A model generated the notes under the pieces. It ran no database searches. It was not told the DNA's origin and was given only the letters and a program-made list of their open reading frames with translations. A stretch of DNA of 64,000 bases from Caprimulgus europaeus (taxonomy: Eukaryota > Chordata > Aves > Caprimulgiformes > Caprimulgidae), in NCBI GenBank assembly GCA_907165065.1, contig OU015550.1, positions 3,622,001-3,686,000 on the forward strand, given 5' to 3'. Position numbers and translations under genes: made by a program. Shown piece by piece: positions 12,601 to 24,470 of this stretch (position 1 is the first letter of the stretch; every line of letters starts with the position of its first letter).

Positions 12601-15600
12601 ACAGTCCTGTAGCTGTCTCTTGCCAAAAGCAGATTCCAAAGGTGGGCTGGTGCTCCTAAGGACAAAGATTGATTTCAAAATTCATTTTCTGAGAGCTGAT
12701 TTCTGTTGGATTCTTTTTGGTTTCGTGCTGTTCATAGAAGCAGCACAAATTTAGGCTGAAAATGAGGGAATGGTCTCCTGCCAACTTGGCAAAGGGAGAA
12801 GATGAGCTTTCCTCTTGACTTTTCTTCCTCTTGTCTCTCTTAGAAGACCAGGTGGTGGAGGAGACAGAGGAGGTGTTTCGGAGCTACGCCTTCTACCGCT
12901 ACCAACAGGAGAGGGAGGAGAGAGGGGAGGAGGTGCCCATGGACCCAGAGATTGTGGAGATCCAGCAGGAGCTGGGCAGGTAAAACTGATACCCACCATA
13001 CGCACATCCTTCAACATCCTCCCCTCAGTCCTGCTGACCTGTCCCTAATGCCACCTTCCCTCTGGGCAGCACCGGGAGCATGGTGGGAAGGCGCTTGGCC
13101 ATCATCGGTGACGACATTAACGAGCGGTACGACGCGGAGTTTCGCTACATGCTGAAGTCCTTGCAGCCCACCAAGGAGAACGCCTACGAGTACTTCACCA
13201 GAATAGCCTCCAGGTAAGGCCACCAGCTCCCTCAGTGTGGGCTGGATGCCTTTTCTGGAGAAGACCAGGGAAGGAAAGGCTAGATGGGATGCAATGCAGT
13301 CAGTTAAACCCTTGCTCCCACCCTGGAGCAGCTGCCTCCCCGGCTCTGCCCCAGCACACAGACCCTGTCTGTTCAAGCTTCACCCACCATCCCTGGGTTG
13401 AGCTTCCAACCAGCTCACCGTGATGGTTCCTGTGTTTTCTGCCTGTCTCCTCTTCCTCCTGCACACTGCTTGGACAGTCTTCACCTGACAATCAACTCGC
13501 AGTCCTTGCACCAGCTAATTTGGGTCAGAAAGTTTGGGGGGTGTACCTGGGAAGCATGGTCCACACATCAGCAGCCAAGCAGATGTCCCAGGTCCCCTTC
13601 AGGGGTATGACCAGCTCTGGACCAAAACAGAACTGCTGCTGTTCTCACAGCTGCTTGCTTGGTAGCTGGGAATCGTAGAATCACAGAATGGTTTGGGTTG
13701 GAGGGGACCTTAAAGATCATCCAATTCCAACCCCCCTGCCGTGGACAGGGCTGCCAGTCACTAGATCAGGCTGCCCAGAGCCCCATCCAACCTGGCCTTG
13801 AATGCCTCCAGTCCTGATGGGTGAGGCTTTCCAGAGGTTTGTGCCTCAAAAAATGGAAAAACAGCTGCAGGTTGTGGGAATGGGCAGGTGCTCACTGCCC
13901 TTGGCATGGTCAACATGGAACAGGATCAGACTAACTCAGGATGCTCTGCAGAGCCTGCAGCCATCTCATGCAGGTGGTGCACACCCAACTGTCCCACTCA
14001 CAGCAACAGAGTGAAGAGCAAAAGCAAACACCTGGACAACTTACTGCCCTGATTGCCTGAGGTACAGGTTTGGATCAAGGTGGCTATCAAGGGGTTCATT
14101 CCTCACCCCTCTCTGTCTGTAGGGACACCCAAGACACTATGCACGTTACATAGTTTGCCCAGGGTCATGCAGGAGACCTCTGGCAGAGAGAAGCTGGGGT
14201 CTCTGGGTTCCCAGGCTCCCATTGCTCCTCTGAGAGCACCCAACTCCAGCACAGCCCCATCCCCATGCACCCTCTGCTCGGTGTTTGTTGTCTAACTGCC
14301 TCTCTTCTGTCCTCTTCCTGCTCCCCTGTCCTTGGGAAGCCACGCTGCGCTGTTTTCACCGCTTTGCCAGCCTGAGGCGGTTAACGCACCGCAAACAGGT
14401 AAATTAACCCTGTCCCTCTGTGTGCTACCTGTGTCACTGTTGTTCCATCCCAGCCTTTAACTTCCCTCTCCCTCTGGATGTTCTCGGTGGTGGCTCCATG
14501 CCAAGGCTCTGCAGAGAAGACCATTCCCTTTGGCCATGCAGGCAGGGAGTGCCAGGACAGGGCACAAGGTTAACACACAGAGCTTGACTCTACTCTTGCT
14601 TTTTCTTTTTTATCTTCTTGCTTGTCTTGCTGGGGAAAAAAAAAAAATAAAAATCAAGAGCTAGTCTAGATAAATCAGTGCCAAACCTGCAGACAATGAT
14701 GCAGTTTGTGCCCACAGCAACCAAAACCTGGATCAGGAGGAGCAGTAGACATCAAGTAGGCACATTTTAGAGCCCTCCCAGCCTTTGGGAGTGTCAGTCT
14801 AAGGCAAGATTACATCAGGTTTTGGACTTGGAGGAGTTTGTCCATACAGAAGAAGGGAAAATCCTGTTCTAACGTGCTCTGTCCTGAGATATATTTAAAC
14901 TTCCTTACCTCCAGGCAGAGCAAGGGATGCTCTGGGAGAGATGGGTGGTAGTTCCTGCTCCTGGCTGCATGTGTAGCAGCTGCTGAGCTTGCTTCAGCCT
15001 ACAGCTGGACAGCTTAAACCACCACCAACTCCAGCTTACCTTGTTTAATAACCTTGCTCATGAAGACACAGGACCTCCAGGCAGCTGATGCGTTCAGGTG
15101 GAGACCTGAGGGAAAGGTAGGACAGGCAGGAGGGTGGCCAGTCAACAACCACCATCCAAAAGCTTCCACTCCAACAATTCAGAGCCTGTAGCTGTGTGGA
15201 CAGGATTTGGAGATTTCCTGTTCCCTAGGACATCCCTATCCCACCTGGCTGAGGCAGTTGTGACCGAGACTGTGTTTGTTCTGCTCTGAAAGCACACCCT
15301 GGTTGTTGGAGGCCACGTGTCACTTCACCACAACCTGACCACATTGTCTATGTGGCTGGGATGCACCTCAAGGACCAGTGGCAGCATCCCCAGCCCTGCT
15401 CTGCAACCAGAAACGCTTAGGAGCCCGTGGCCTGGGATGCAGAGAGTAGGGAGGTCTGACCCAGCCATAGCAGTGATTTAATTAGCCCATCGGCTTCGTT
15501 TCAGCTTGTTTGAGAGCGGCATTAATTGGGGTCGGGTGATTGCACTGCTGGGTTTCGGCTACCGCATGGCCATCCACGTCTACCAGCACGGCATGACGGG

Positions 15601-15953
15601 CTTCCTGCGCTGGATCGCTCGCTGCGTGGCCGAGTTCATGCTCAGGAACCGCATCGCCCGGTGGATCGCTCAGCAGGGAGGATGGGTGAGGCTGTGGGGA
15701 CATCCCAGGGGGGATTTGGGGATGAGGGGAGGCAGCTCCCCAACTGGTGACATCCTCAGCCTGGGGATTCTGAGGTTGGGGGGGGCACCAGCAGCAGCTT
15801 GGCCCAGGCAGATCTAATATACTCTGGTTATTCTCTGTTTCCTGTTAGGTGGCTGCACTCGAGCTGGACAATGTTTACATGAAGTACATGCTGGTGGTGG
15901 TGGCCCTGGTCATGGTGGGGCATTTAGTGGTACGACGCTTCTTCAGGCCCTGA
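6580..15953 (+). CDS. BAK1: BAK1, BCL2 antagonist/killer 1 (multi-exon, 212 aa)
   Basis: Joined coding exons 6580-6652, 12844-12979, 13070-13213, 15505-15685 and 15849-15953 give 639 nt including the stop. All junctions are GT/AG and keep frame. The protein is a multi-BH-domain effector that oligomerises in the outer mitochondrial membrane and releases cytochrome c. Visible features are an N-terminal MASG start as in mammals, an alpha-1-like [15 protein letters not shown] (about 33-47), BH3 [13 protein letters not shown] (79-91), BH1 around [10 protein letters not shown] (119-128), BH2 around WIAQQGGW (171-178), and a C-terminal anchor (about 191-206) ending RRFFRP. Length is close to human BAK (211 aa). 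The cysteines corresponding to human C14 and C166 are absent; one cysteine lies in the ARCVAEF segment. Identification is firm. Confidence 0.96.
9219..9965 (-). mobile_element. CR1 LINE, longest copy in the window
   Basis: It begins CACAGACTGGTTTGGGTTGG and runs through the standard CR1 blocks. It then continues further 5' into the element than other copies here, through TGAGGACCCCAGAACTGGA and CTGCAGGGCTGCTCTCCATC. The minus strand shows decayed ORF2 tail sequence such as [20 protein letters not shown]. About 750 bp, 5'-truncated, antisense within BAK1. Confidence 0.88.
11560..11900. promoter_or_regulatory. CpG-rich block inside BAK1 intron 2
   Basis: Local CpG density rises well above the flanks. 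The block includes an E2F-type TTTTCGCGCCC (11820-11830) and a CRE-like TGACGTTA (11842-11849). It lies about 1 kb upstream of coding exon 3 (12844). It may be an intronic enhancer or alternative promoter; no first exon with a clear donor was identified. Confidence 0.4.
12138..12200 (-). repeat. CR1 LINE scrap
   Basis: GTCACAGAGTCACAGGTAAG followed by GGTTGGAGGGGACCTCTGAA matches the CR1 3'-terminal block in reverse complement. Only about 60 bases remain. Confidence 0.65.
12844..12979 (+). CDS. BAK1: BAK1 coding exon encoding helix alpha-1
   Basis: The acceptor is TGTCTCTCTTAG and the donor GTAAAACTGA. The exon completes E25 and encodes residues 26-69. The segment [15 protein letters not shown] corresponds to human EEVFRSYVFYRHQQE. 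The C-terminal half is acidic ([18 protein letters not shown]). Confidence 0.95.
13070..13213 (+). CDS. BAK1: BAK1 coding exon encoding BH3
   Basis: The acceptor is TCTGGGCAG and the donor GTAAGG. It encodes residues 70-118 (phase 2 in, phase 2 out). It contains the BH3 core [13 protein letters not shown], nearly identical to human [13 protein letters not shown], and [12 protein letters not shown]. Confidence 0.96.
13671..13818 (-). mobile_element. CR1 LINE, short 3' end copy
   Basis: AATCGTAGAATCACAGAATG followed by GTTTGGGTTGGAGGGGACC is the reverse complement of a CR1 3' terminus. The copy breaks off after GCCTTGAATGCCTCCAG, so only about 145 bases remain. It is antisense to BAK1. Confidence 0.88.
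14340..14398 (+). other. BAK1: Candidate alternative frame-shifting BAK1 exon
   Basis: A branch-like CTAAC (14292-14296), a pyrimidine tract (about 14298-14330) and AG at 14338-14339 precede a 59-nt segment with several CpGs. The segment ends in a donor GTAAAT (14399). A second AG at 14369-14370 would give a 28-nt exon. Both lengths shift frame relative to exon 5, and both keep BH3 but remove BH1, BH2 and the membrane anchor. I know of a small frame-shifting exon in mammalian neuronal N-BAK in this part of the gene; equivalence is inference only. Confidence 0.3.
15505..15685 (+). CDS. BAK1: BAK1 coding exon encoding BH1 and BH2
   Basis: The acceptor is GCTTCGTTTCAG and the donor GTGAGG. It encodes residues 119-178. 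[10 protein letters not shown] and [16 protein letters not shown] match BH1 and the central hydrophobic hairpin. [10 protein letters not shown] is BH2. The residue matching human C166 is arginine (MLRNRIARW). Confidence 0.96.
15849..15953 (+). CDS. BAK1: BAK1 last coding exon (tail anchor)
   Basis: The acceptor is TTCCTGTTAG and the stop TGA is at 15951-15953. It encodes VAALELDN, a hydrophobic stretch of about 16 residues ([14 protein letters not shown]) and the basic tail RRFFRP. This is the tail anchor that inserts in the outer mitochondrial membrane. Confidence 0.95.
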   Translation: MAALELDNVYMKYMLVVVALVMVGHLVVRRFFRP

Positions 15954-18900
15954 CTGACGTGGGGGCAGAGGCTGGGGGGGTCCAGCCAAGCTCCCTCTCA
16001 AATCTCTGCATTGATGTCTCTCAAGAGAGGGGGGGATTCAAGAAACCTCTGAGAGAGAGAGAGTAGCTTGGACCTGTAACCCTCTCACTACAGGGTCCGG
16101 GGTCTCTGCCACCTATGGAGATAGGTCCACCAGGAGCTATGGAGAAAAGCAGTGGGGGGGAGGGGGGAAGGTTCAACTTTACTGTCTGTTTTATTCCTCG
16201 CTGAGCTGCCGAGGACAGAGCAGCACCGAGACACTCCTCACACGCAGCAGCGGGGCACAACAGGCTCCTCTGGAGTCAAGGATCTGGAGGAACCAACACA
16301 TTGTCATGACAATGCCAGGGTGCTGTTGGTGCGAGCTCACAGGTCCTGTCCGCTCCCTGGGGCAGTGCTGAGCTCCACGTTTGCTCGTGGCTCTCACCTA
16401 GACCATACCTGCAGTCGAGGAGGGATTGCAGCCTTGGTTGCTGCAGTTGTCTAAGCCACTGGAGGGGCAAACCAGCACTAAGAAGCCCACGTGGGGCTTG
16501 CTGTCACCTTCCCTCTGCTCCTGAGCCCAGGTACTTGAGCCTCCTCTGTCCCTTCAACAAGCATCCTTACTCCTTTCGGAAGAAACACGCTGACTACCTG
16601 TCCTCTGACAACCAACAGCCACGGCTGGCAGCGCAGGTTTTCCTTGCCACAGCCTGAACCTGGAGACCTGCAGCTCTCCCATGGCTGATGTAGGTGCTGG
16701 GGTGCAGCCTCACAGCCCTCCCTGAGCTCAGAAACCCTGGACCAGCAAACCCAGGAATCACCAGCAAGTTTCCAAACACTACAAAGCTGTGGTCGGTGAA
16801 CTGGAGCCTTCCTTCTAGTTCTGCTGGGGCTTCCATTCAGTAGACTTGGATGCTGGCAAATGAGCAGCCCAAGTGAGACCAGTTGGTCTCCCTTGCTCTC
16901 AGTGGGAGGCACTGGAGTTGCATCCCATCCCTGCATCAGCCCTTTGCCTTCTGAGCTCAGCTGGGCAGGACAGTGCAGACATGCCCTGGTGAAGCCCAAG
17001 GCTGCAGTGTAGTAGAGCTGCCCAGACAGCTTCTTCTGGGGACAGTGTCTTTGGGAAGTGACTTGACCTCATTCTGTTCATGACTAATGCTTGAGGGTGG
17101 CTTTTGGGGGAGGGAGGGAAGCTCCACTCTCCCATCCCAAATCTTTCAGACTTTTGCAAGATAGGGGGAAGCATCCCAGTGTAGACTGCGTGGTTTAGCT
17201 CTGTTCTTTTAACTCCAGGTGGCCCTGTAAGTCTTGAAACTGTGACTGACCCTGTCTGAGCCAAACTCACCCTATTCCAGCATCGCCCATCTCCTAGAGC
17301 AGGTCAGCTAGCTGGGGGAAGGAGCTGAAGGGACCTCAGAGGTAGGAAGTGAGCAGTGGTCCTGTGTCTGGGCTCCTCTCTGATGCAGACAGAGCCTTTC
17401 TAGGCTGGAGCCAAGGATAATGGGAGTCATGGTATCATAGCCCAGAACAGGCTGAGCCCTCCTGCCTTCTGGGGCCTTTCCACCATGCCTGGAGCAGGGA
17501 ATTGCCTGGTATAGCTACTGCAAGACAGGCTGGGTGGCCCCAGCTGACAGTGCTCCAACTCATCTCTGTAGGATGGGGATGGCCAAAGCGGGGCAGAGCT
17601 CAGCTCATCTGCAGCCCTGCCTGGTGTCACCTTCTGCAGTGACCACCCTGAGAGCCCAAGGGGGTTCAGAGAGACCTTGAGAGCAGCCCAAAGCCATTCC
17701 TGACAGCCCTCTGTCTAACCTGTTTTTACAGCCCTCCAGAATTGCCTCCCCATACCACCAATTCCTACTCTGATCTTTACCTTCAGATAGACTTTTCTCC
17801 TCAGTGCCCATCCCTTGCCGTGCTTTAAGCTCATTCCTACATGTCCTGTCCAAGCCCAGTGACAGGACACCTTACCTCCTTTCTCCTCGCAGCTACAGAG
17901 GCTTAACAGGACCAGACTTCATTTTATAACACTTAACATCCCTCATGTTCCTGCCTCTTTTAACATAAGAGAAGCAAACCTTGCAGCCTGTTTCCATATC
18001 AGGGTCTCTCTGTGCTTATCATGTTGACCCTGACTGTTTCTGCAGTGTCCCTTTGCCTGGTGGAATGCCCTGGACTGTGCTTACTAGAAATATATTAAAA
18101 TATTTGCTATAAGATTCCTCATCTCTATATCTCTGTTTTGGTTGCTTTATTTGTTTTATCTGTGCTGAGCAGCACAAAGCTCCAGTGGATGGTCCATGCT
18201 GAGGTTTTGGGGCCATGCTGACTGTCTTTGAGCAGGTGGATGCCCACCTGGGCTCATTTGTCCTCTTGCAGATTTATTTCTGTGCATTTATCCACACACA
18301 ATTTCAGTTACCATCGTGCTGCCCATTCCCCCATCTTGAGAAGATCTTGATATTTCCTCAAGATCTCAAGACTCTTCTGTGGTGTGAACCAGTCTAACCA
18401 ACTTAGTAGCATCTGCAGTTTCCCATCCCCACATTTTTGCCTTCTTTTCTGGGTGAAAACACCACCAGATGGAGCCTTTTTGCCACCAGGAGAATGAACT
18501 GCTAATTGTTATTTTCTTTTTCTCTTAATCAGTCACGTTATTGACATGGCACTGTCCTCTGGTTTGGTTGTGTCTCTAGCAGGACTCTTAGAGGACCTTG
18601 GAAAGAAAAGCAGTATATCAGCTTTTAGTCACTACTTCACCAGCACGCTCCAAGAACTCTAAATAGTTTGGAGAGAACTTTTTCCTTGTAAGCCCTGCTG
18701 CTTGTAATTTATTCTCATCTTCCAGATAAAGTGTTTCACCTTGCAAACCAAATTCAGGGGGAAGGCTAGCAGAATTTAAATAAAGAACATTTTTTCAGCT
18801 TTATGGTAGGTGATCAAACCTTAGCAAAGTCTGTGATACCAAGACAGATAAGAAAACTTTTTAACTAGGTGCTGTAGCATAGAGAAGTTGCCATTTTATC

Positions 18901-20181
18901 TGTTTTCTCAGGGGATTTGCAGGGAGGATTGTCTCAGGATAGCAGTGCATTGTCTCCCTCTGCTCTCACCTCTCCCAGCCTTCCTGACACTGGTTACCAA
19001 GTGGGACAAAAAAAAGCTTGAACTGGGACTGTGAATGGGTGACTGGTCTGTAGTACTGGGTCCTGTCACTGGATGGCAACAGGACTGCAGGCACAGCCAC
19101 CTTGGGTGCTGGCTCTGACAAACCCCCCTTCCAGGTCCCCCTCCTTGTCCAGGTGACCTCAGTGTCCATCAGCTGTGGTCTGCACACCCAGAGCTGCCCT
19201 GACCCGTAGCAAAGGCAGGCATCACTGGTTTGTGTGGGACAGCTGTTGGGGAAAGTGCTGAGGACTTTAGAAGGGCAGGAACAGGCTAGAGCAGGGTTGG
19301 ATTTGCTGGGATCAAAGCAGATCAAGATGAGAAGGCTTGGCCTTTCCCAGAGCTGATGCTCTCTGTAGGGTTGGTGGACCCTCTCTAGAGAGCCACAGCG
19401 GTATCTACCTCGAAGCCTCACTCAGCAGAGTTTGGGCAGGGGGCCTGGACAAGGTACCACAGGCCACCTTGGCTGTACACAGAAGGGTTTTTTTGGTGGG
19501 ACTGGCAGCACTAGGAGCCATTTAAAATAAAAAATATATATATATGTACATCTCTACTATAGAAGCAACAGCTCTGGGTAAAACTGTGTCCTTAGAATAA
19601 CCCCAGATTTCCCTTACAGGCTTGAATCAGCCACTTTGTTCTGCAGGGATAAAGCCCTGATCAACTAGAACATTTTTAACCACCATTGAACATTGGTTTA
19701 ACCACCAACTCAGTCACATATTGTGCCTTGTAGGAAAGCAAACCCATCTGGTGCACTGGATAGCAGGTTCTCCCCGCTGCCACCATCCAAGCCACTGCGG
19801 TGCTACTGGGGCATGAGTGTCCTTGGGGCTTTGGTTTTGTCTCCTGGTGAGCAAGGGGAAGGGGTGGGAAGCCCTCAACTGCAGAACAAAGGCAGAAGAT
19901 GAGGAGAAGGCTCTGCCATGGCTGTGCACAAGGAGAGGATTGTTCAATGAATTTTTTGGGTTGGAAGTAAAGTCTCACCCCAAGTCAATGCAAAGCTCCT
20001 GAAATCACTGCAGGGTTTGGTGGACAGCAGGCCATCTTTCTAGCATCAAGGAGCCAAGCTGGGATTGTATCTGAGGAAGAACTTGTTCTCTGTGGTGTCT
20101 ACAACTTAGTTGCACCCACTGGTACCAGTGCCTACCTGGTCTGCTCACTCCTAGACTGGGTAGAGAGGAACGAAGGAAAGG

Positions 20182-20217
20182 CAGGGTTTGGTGGATTCCC
20201 AGGGTTTGGTGGATTCC
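20182..20217 (+). repeat. Perfect 18-bp tandem duplication
   Basis: CAGGGTTTGGTGGATTCC occurs twice in succession. A 14-base match to its start also lies 170 bases upstream at 20011. Confidence 0.85.
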
Positions 20218-21228
20218 CTTCTCCACCCAGCCCCAGGATCAGTGGATGGTTTCAGCATCACAGTGCTCAGCAAAAGCTGAGGTGCACCCCAGAAGTAGCA
20301 AAGAGGGGTGCAGGGAGGAAAGGGAGGTTCCTTCTGGTGAGGATTTCTTTGTGCAAGAGGCTGCCCCAGGAGAGGTGTTAAGGGAATTTAGCACAAGGAG
20401 GTGCCCAGACAGAAAACTCAGTTCAAGCAGAAACATGCCTGTTTGGGAGGGTGGGCAGAGGAATTTCATTCAGAAGGTCACAGTGGGTGCATAGAAAAAG
20501 GGAGTGAGTCTGAAGGAAGAGTCTCATTTACTGAGCCTGCCTGGGAGCATTTTTTTACTCCCACCCTCTCCCAGCTCTTTCCTTCTGGATGAAGGAATCT
20601 GCCTGAGCTATTAGTTTGCTTGTCAGAACCACCTCTCCCTTCTCACCATCCTTCAAACCCCAAACCATCCCTGCCAAACACCAGGTACAGCAAGGTGCAG
20701 GCTGGCAGGGACCAGTGCTACCCCAGACAGACCAGTCTCTTCACGGTCAGGACTGGTGGCAGCCTTCTGTGAAGCTCTGGGTGATGGTTTTACACATAAA
20801 CTTGAAGTCACACTGTCACTATTCATCCTGGTTCTTCCTTGCCCCTTTTCACCATATCCAAGTGGATGGTGTTTCACACAGCTCCTTCCCCAGCTCCCTT
20901 CTCCCTCCCTCCAGGAAGCCCCAGTGTCTCCCAGCACTGCAGGAATGGGATGGGGTATATGATGGGGCAATAAAGCATGGTTTGCACTGACTCTGGAGGG
21001 GAGGGAGTGGTAAACACTTTCTTTTCCAGGGAGAGGAGGAGAAGAAGACCCACAGGTTATCCCAGTAAGCAGCAGGGAGCTGGGGAAGGAGCTCTGTCTG
21101 GAGACCAGCCTTTGCCCAGTGCAGGTCATCTTTAAACAGCAGGCAAAGGGGTTGTGTGAAACATTGGGAGTTGCTTTTACCTGAAAACAAACCCATTTAT
21201 TTCACAAATACTCTGTTTTAAAATAATG

Positions 21229-21259
21229 TAATATATATATATATATGTGTGTGTGTGTG
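21229..21259 (+). repeat. (AT)n(GT)n microsatellite
   Basis: An AT-dinucleotide run passes directly into a GT-dinucleotide run, about 31 bases in total. Confidence 0.9.
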
Positions 21260-22028
21260 AAAATAAAAGTGGTACATGCAGTGCAAACTCTTTTTCCTGG
21301 CTGTGTTGAGGGTTTTCTTCCAGGTACATCAGAGGTTCCTCTGCACAAGCTATTTAGCCTCAGTTGTCCCCTTAGTTTAGGGGTACTGGACCTTTGGATG
21401 TGTCTAGCATGAAGAGGTAGATGGGGAGAGAAATGTGCTGCTGCAGCTTGCTTTGCCATCCCTGTGACATAAAACCTTTACAGCAAATACTGCAGGGATG
21501 AGGAAGAGATCACTGCAGCAATCTGCTGTCTGATCAGCTGCTCAACCTGCCCAGAAGTTAAGGATCTTATCTGTGATGCATCCACACCTCCCTAACAGGA
21601 AACAATAAGGAGAGGAAATTGCAAAGAAAAAAAGAAACCCATTACAGGGCAGTACTGCAGGATTCTCAACTGCCATAAACCACTCCAGCAAACAAAAGGG
21701 AACTTTGTGTTCTTATCAGAAAAGCCCAACAGGTACAAGACAGGGAGGTGCTACCACTTCCCTGTACTGGGATGACAGGAAAACCTCCTGCTAGCTACCA
21801 GCTCCAGTGCACAGAGAGCTGGCTTTGCTCAGCAGAACTAAGGTTGGCACAAAAATAATCACTGTCCTGGAATCCCTTTCCCAAACACAGCTCTGCCCTT
21901 GCTGCCACTGCCTCTCTGTGCAAGCAAAGGTTAAACTTTAACAAAAGATAAATAGCCCTAATTAAAGAACTTCTGTAATCCACTTTGTGTCCTGCCCCAA
22001 AACCAGATCAAGCTTCTAATTAAATTAC

Positions 22029-22051
22029 CAAAAAAAAAAAAAAAAAAAAAA
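22029..22051 (+). repeat. Poly(A) run
   Basis: About 22 consecutive A bases. No recognisable retroposed gene lies directly upstream. Confidence 0.9.
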
Positions 22052-24289
22052 TTAAGGCCATAATATTCTTGAAGTTTTTGCCTTTGGCCATTCAACTGGA
22101 ATTGACCCTAAACCAGAATCCAAGATCTGGTAGCAATCTAGATCTAGATGTGCTAATTGAGACAAGTACCTCAGCTCTAAAACTGGGTCAAACTCTGAAC
22201 CACACAGAGTTCTGCAGAAATAAAGGTTTTTCTAGTGAATTCCCGGGATATGGCCCCAGAGTGGGCAAGAGCTGGGAAATCATTCTTGGTTTTTTCATCT
22301 TTTTTTTTTTTTTAATAGAAATCCTTCACTCCCAGGCAGTTTTTCCTTCATCTGGCATGTGTTTGAAGATCCACAGCCCCTGGCTGTGATTCAGCACGCT
22401 GTCATTGCAGTGTCAGGGATCCGCTTCCTCCCAAGGGCTTCTTCCCATGCAAGGGCATCGTTTCCACCACTGATATCTGGGATTCCACATGGGACCTGGC
22501 TGTCTTGGTACAAATGAATTGAAGGAAACAGCCTTTCATCTCCCAGCTGGAAGGGGAACATGTGCAGCAGTAAAACCCTGTGATGGAGATGAACTGGCAC
22601 CAGCACCTCTGACCACAGTAGTGCCTTTGTGACAGCGCTGGGAGAAGAACTTGCAGCAAATCGTTTTCTAAGCCAGCATTTTTTTTTTTTCCTATCCTGT
22701 GAATTGGCAGCCACAGAGATGTGGATTCTTCTCCAATTTATTTCTTATTCCTAGATCTCCCTCACTTCCCCTGAATAATCTCCCTGAATCATCATGGTCT
22801 GGGCAAATTCAAGAGAAGACAACCCTGGAAGTATCTCTATCAGTTAAACCATGAGGTGAGGTGAGCTTGTTCCAGCAGACGTGACCAGTCTGACACGTCT
22901 GAGGTTGGGCTCTGCTCTGCTTTCCTGGCAGTCATACAGCTTTCTGGATCTCAGAGCTGGAGTCTGGCCAGGTATCAAGAGCTCTGGCAGAGCAATTTGA
23001 TGTCTGCGCTCACTGTACCATTTAGACATACCCCGATCATCAGGTGGCTGTGGGGAATACTGCAGTAATTCAATGCCCTTGGATGGAGCTCAGTTGTAAA
23101 AAAGGAATCTCTTAAAGTTAGAAGCCCTGATTCAGCACAGAGCGAGTCATAAATTCCCATTTCTACTTACACCAGTCATTGAAGGAGACCAAACCATCAC
23201 ACTGTCTTTACACAAGTCACATTTCTACTTCAGAACCCCCTCTCTCCAAAAATGCCCTCACATTTGCTTGAACCAGGGCTCTGCCCATCAACTCGTTCAC
23301 CAGAATAGTCGAGGGAAGGACCCTGGCATTTCCCATGTGCTGATTGTGCTCATCTGGGGGGATTTACACCCCTGATTTCTCGGGGGTTGTTCTACACTTA
23401 CTCTGCAGAACTTGGACCAGAGGTCAGAAAGCTGATACTGGATGAGGTCTAGGTGGCTCAGATGACACAATCTTTGAGCTCCAGGGCAGCACACAAGCAG
23501 CACAAGATGTCTCACCACCCTTTTTCTTTACAAAGGTCTTGCAAAAAATCTGCAACTTAAACAGCAAACAGAATGACCACGGCTCAGCTGTGTTTCCTTA
23601 AAAATAAAGCAATCCCACCATCAAGGCACCAAGCAGCAAGGCTTTGCCGAGGCAGCAGGACAGCTTTGTGAGAAGAAATGAGCAATTTTTAGCAGCTGGT
23701 GCATATGAGTGAGGGAAAGACAGACTCATAAAGACAGCAAAATTCTGGCACTCTCCAGCCTGCTCAGACTTTGAGTCTTCAGAGCAATTCATAGATGCTC
23801 ATTTTGTTATTTGCAGGCAGCGTTACTCCAGCCACATCCCCACCTTTGTTACTCCCTGACACAAATGCTCTCAGGGGAAAACACAACTGAGCATCATCCC
23901 AGCAGGAACGTTGCTCTTCATCCCTTCTAGACCTTGCAGCTGGCAACTCCTCTGCTGCTGAATGGAAAAAAAAACATGAAGAGGCTTCTGCCATCACAAG
24001 CTGGTGTGGACCATCATGCCAAGGGTAAAGCCAACGCGTGTAGGAACCACCCCAGCTGCTGAGGAACGGACCTGAAAAGCCACCAGAGAAGGGAGTCATG
24101 AACAGAAACTGCATTTCTCCATGACCCATTTGCTGTCTCTACCTGGAAGGTGCTCAGATGTGAAGCATCTGCTCTGCTTCACAACTGGCTGTACTGTTCT
24201 GGAGAAGGTGCTGCAAGAGGCAATGTGCACTTTATGCTGACATAGCCACATCTGGGAAATAAAAATATATAAAGACAAGCTTGTAAAGT

Positions 24290-24470
24290 ATCATTAAAAA
24301 AAAAACAAACAAAAACCAAACCAAATGGAGATCATAAATAAGAATAACACCAAGGCTAGAGCTGTTAACTCCAGAAAAAGATCCACACTCCAGAATAAAT
24401 AAAGTAAAAAAAAGGAAAATAAATGAAAAAAAAGGAAAATTAATTTTTAAAAAAAGAAAAAAAAATGTTT
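24290..24470 (+). repeat. A-rich low-complexity stretch
   Basis: Repeated A runs are broken by single C, G or T bases, including several AAAAAAAGGAAAAT-type units near 24407-24440. No coding content. Confidence 0.75.

Larger units (their letters stand above)
6653..12843 (+). other. BAK1: BAK1 intron 2
   Basis: This 6.2 kb intron holds a poly(A) run near 7661-7679, a long CR1 copy (9219-9965), a CpG-rich block (11560-11900) and a CR1 scrap (12138-12200). I see no additional exon with convincing coding content. Confidence 0.7.
13214..15504 (+). other. BAK1: BAK1 intron 4
   Basis: The intron contains a CR1 copy (13671-13818), a candidate alternative exon (14340-14398) and an A-rich run near 14634-14654. 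The remainder shows nothing recognisable. Confidence 0.7.

Noticed and set aside
18335-18370. Short inverted repeat (CTTGAGAAGATCTTGA and its near-complement) that could fold as a hairpin
   Set aside because: The stem is only about 13 bases, shorter than a microRNA precursor, with no conservation evidence.
18907-18913. CTCAGGG, a miR-125 seed match downstream of BAK1
   Set aside because: Mammalian BAK1 is a known miR-125b target, but this match is 3 kb past the stop and nothing shows the 3' UTR reaches it.
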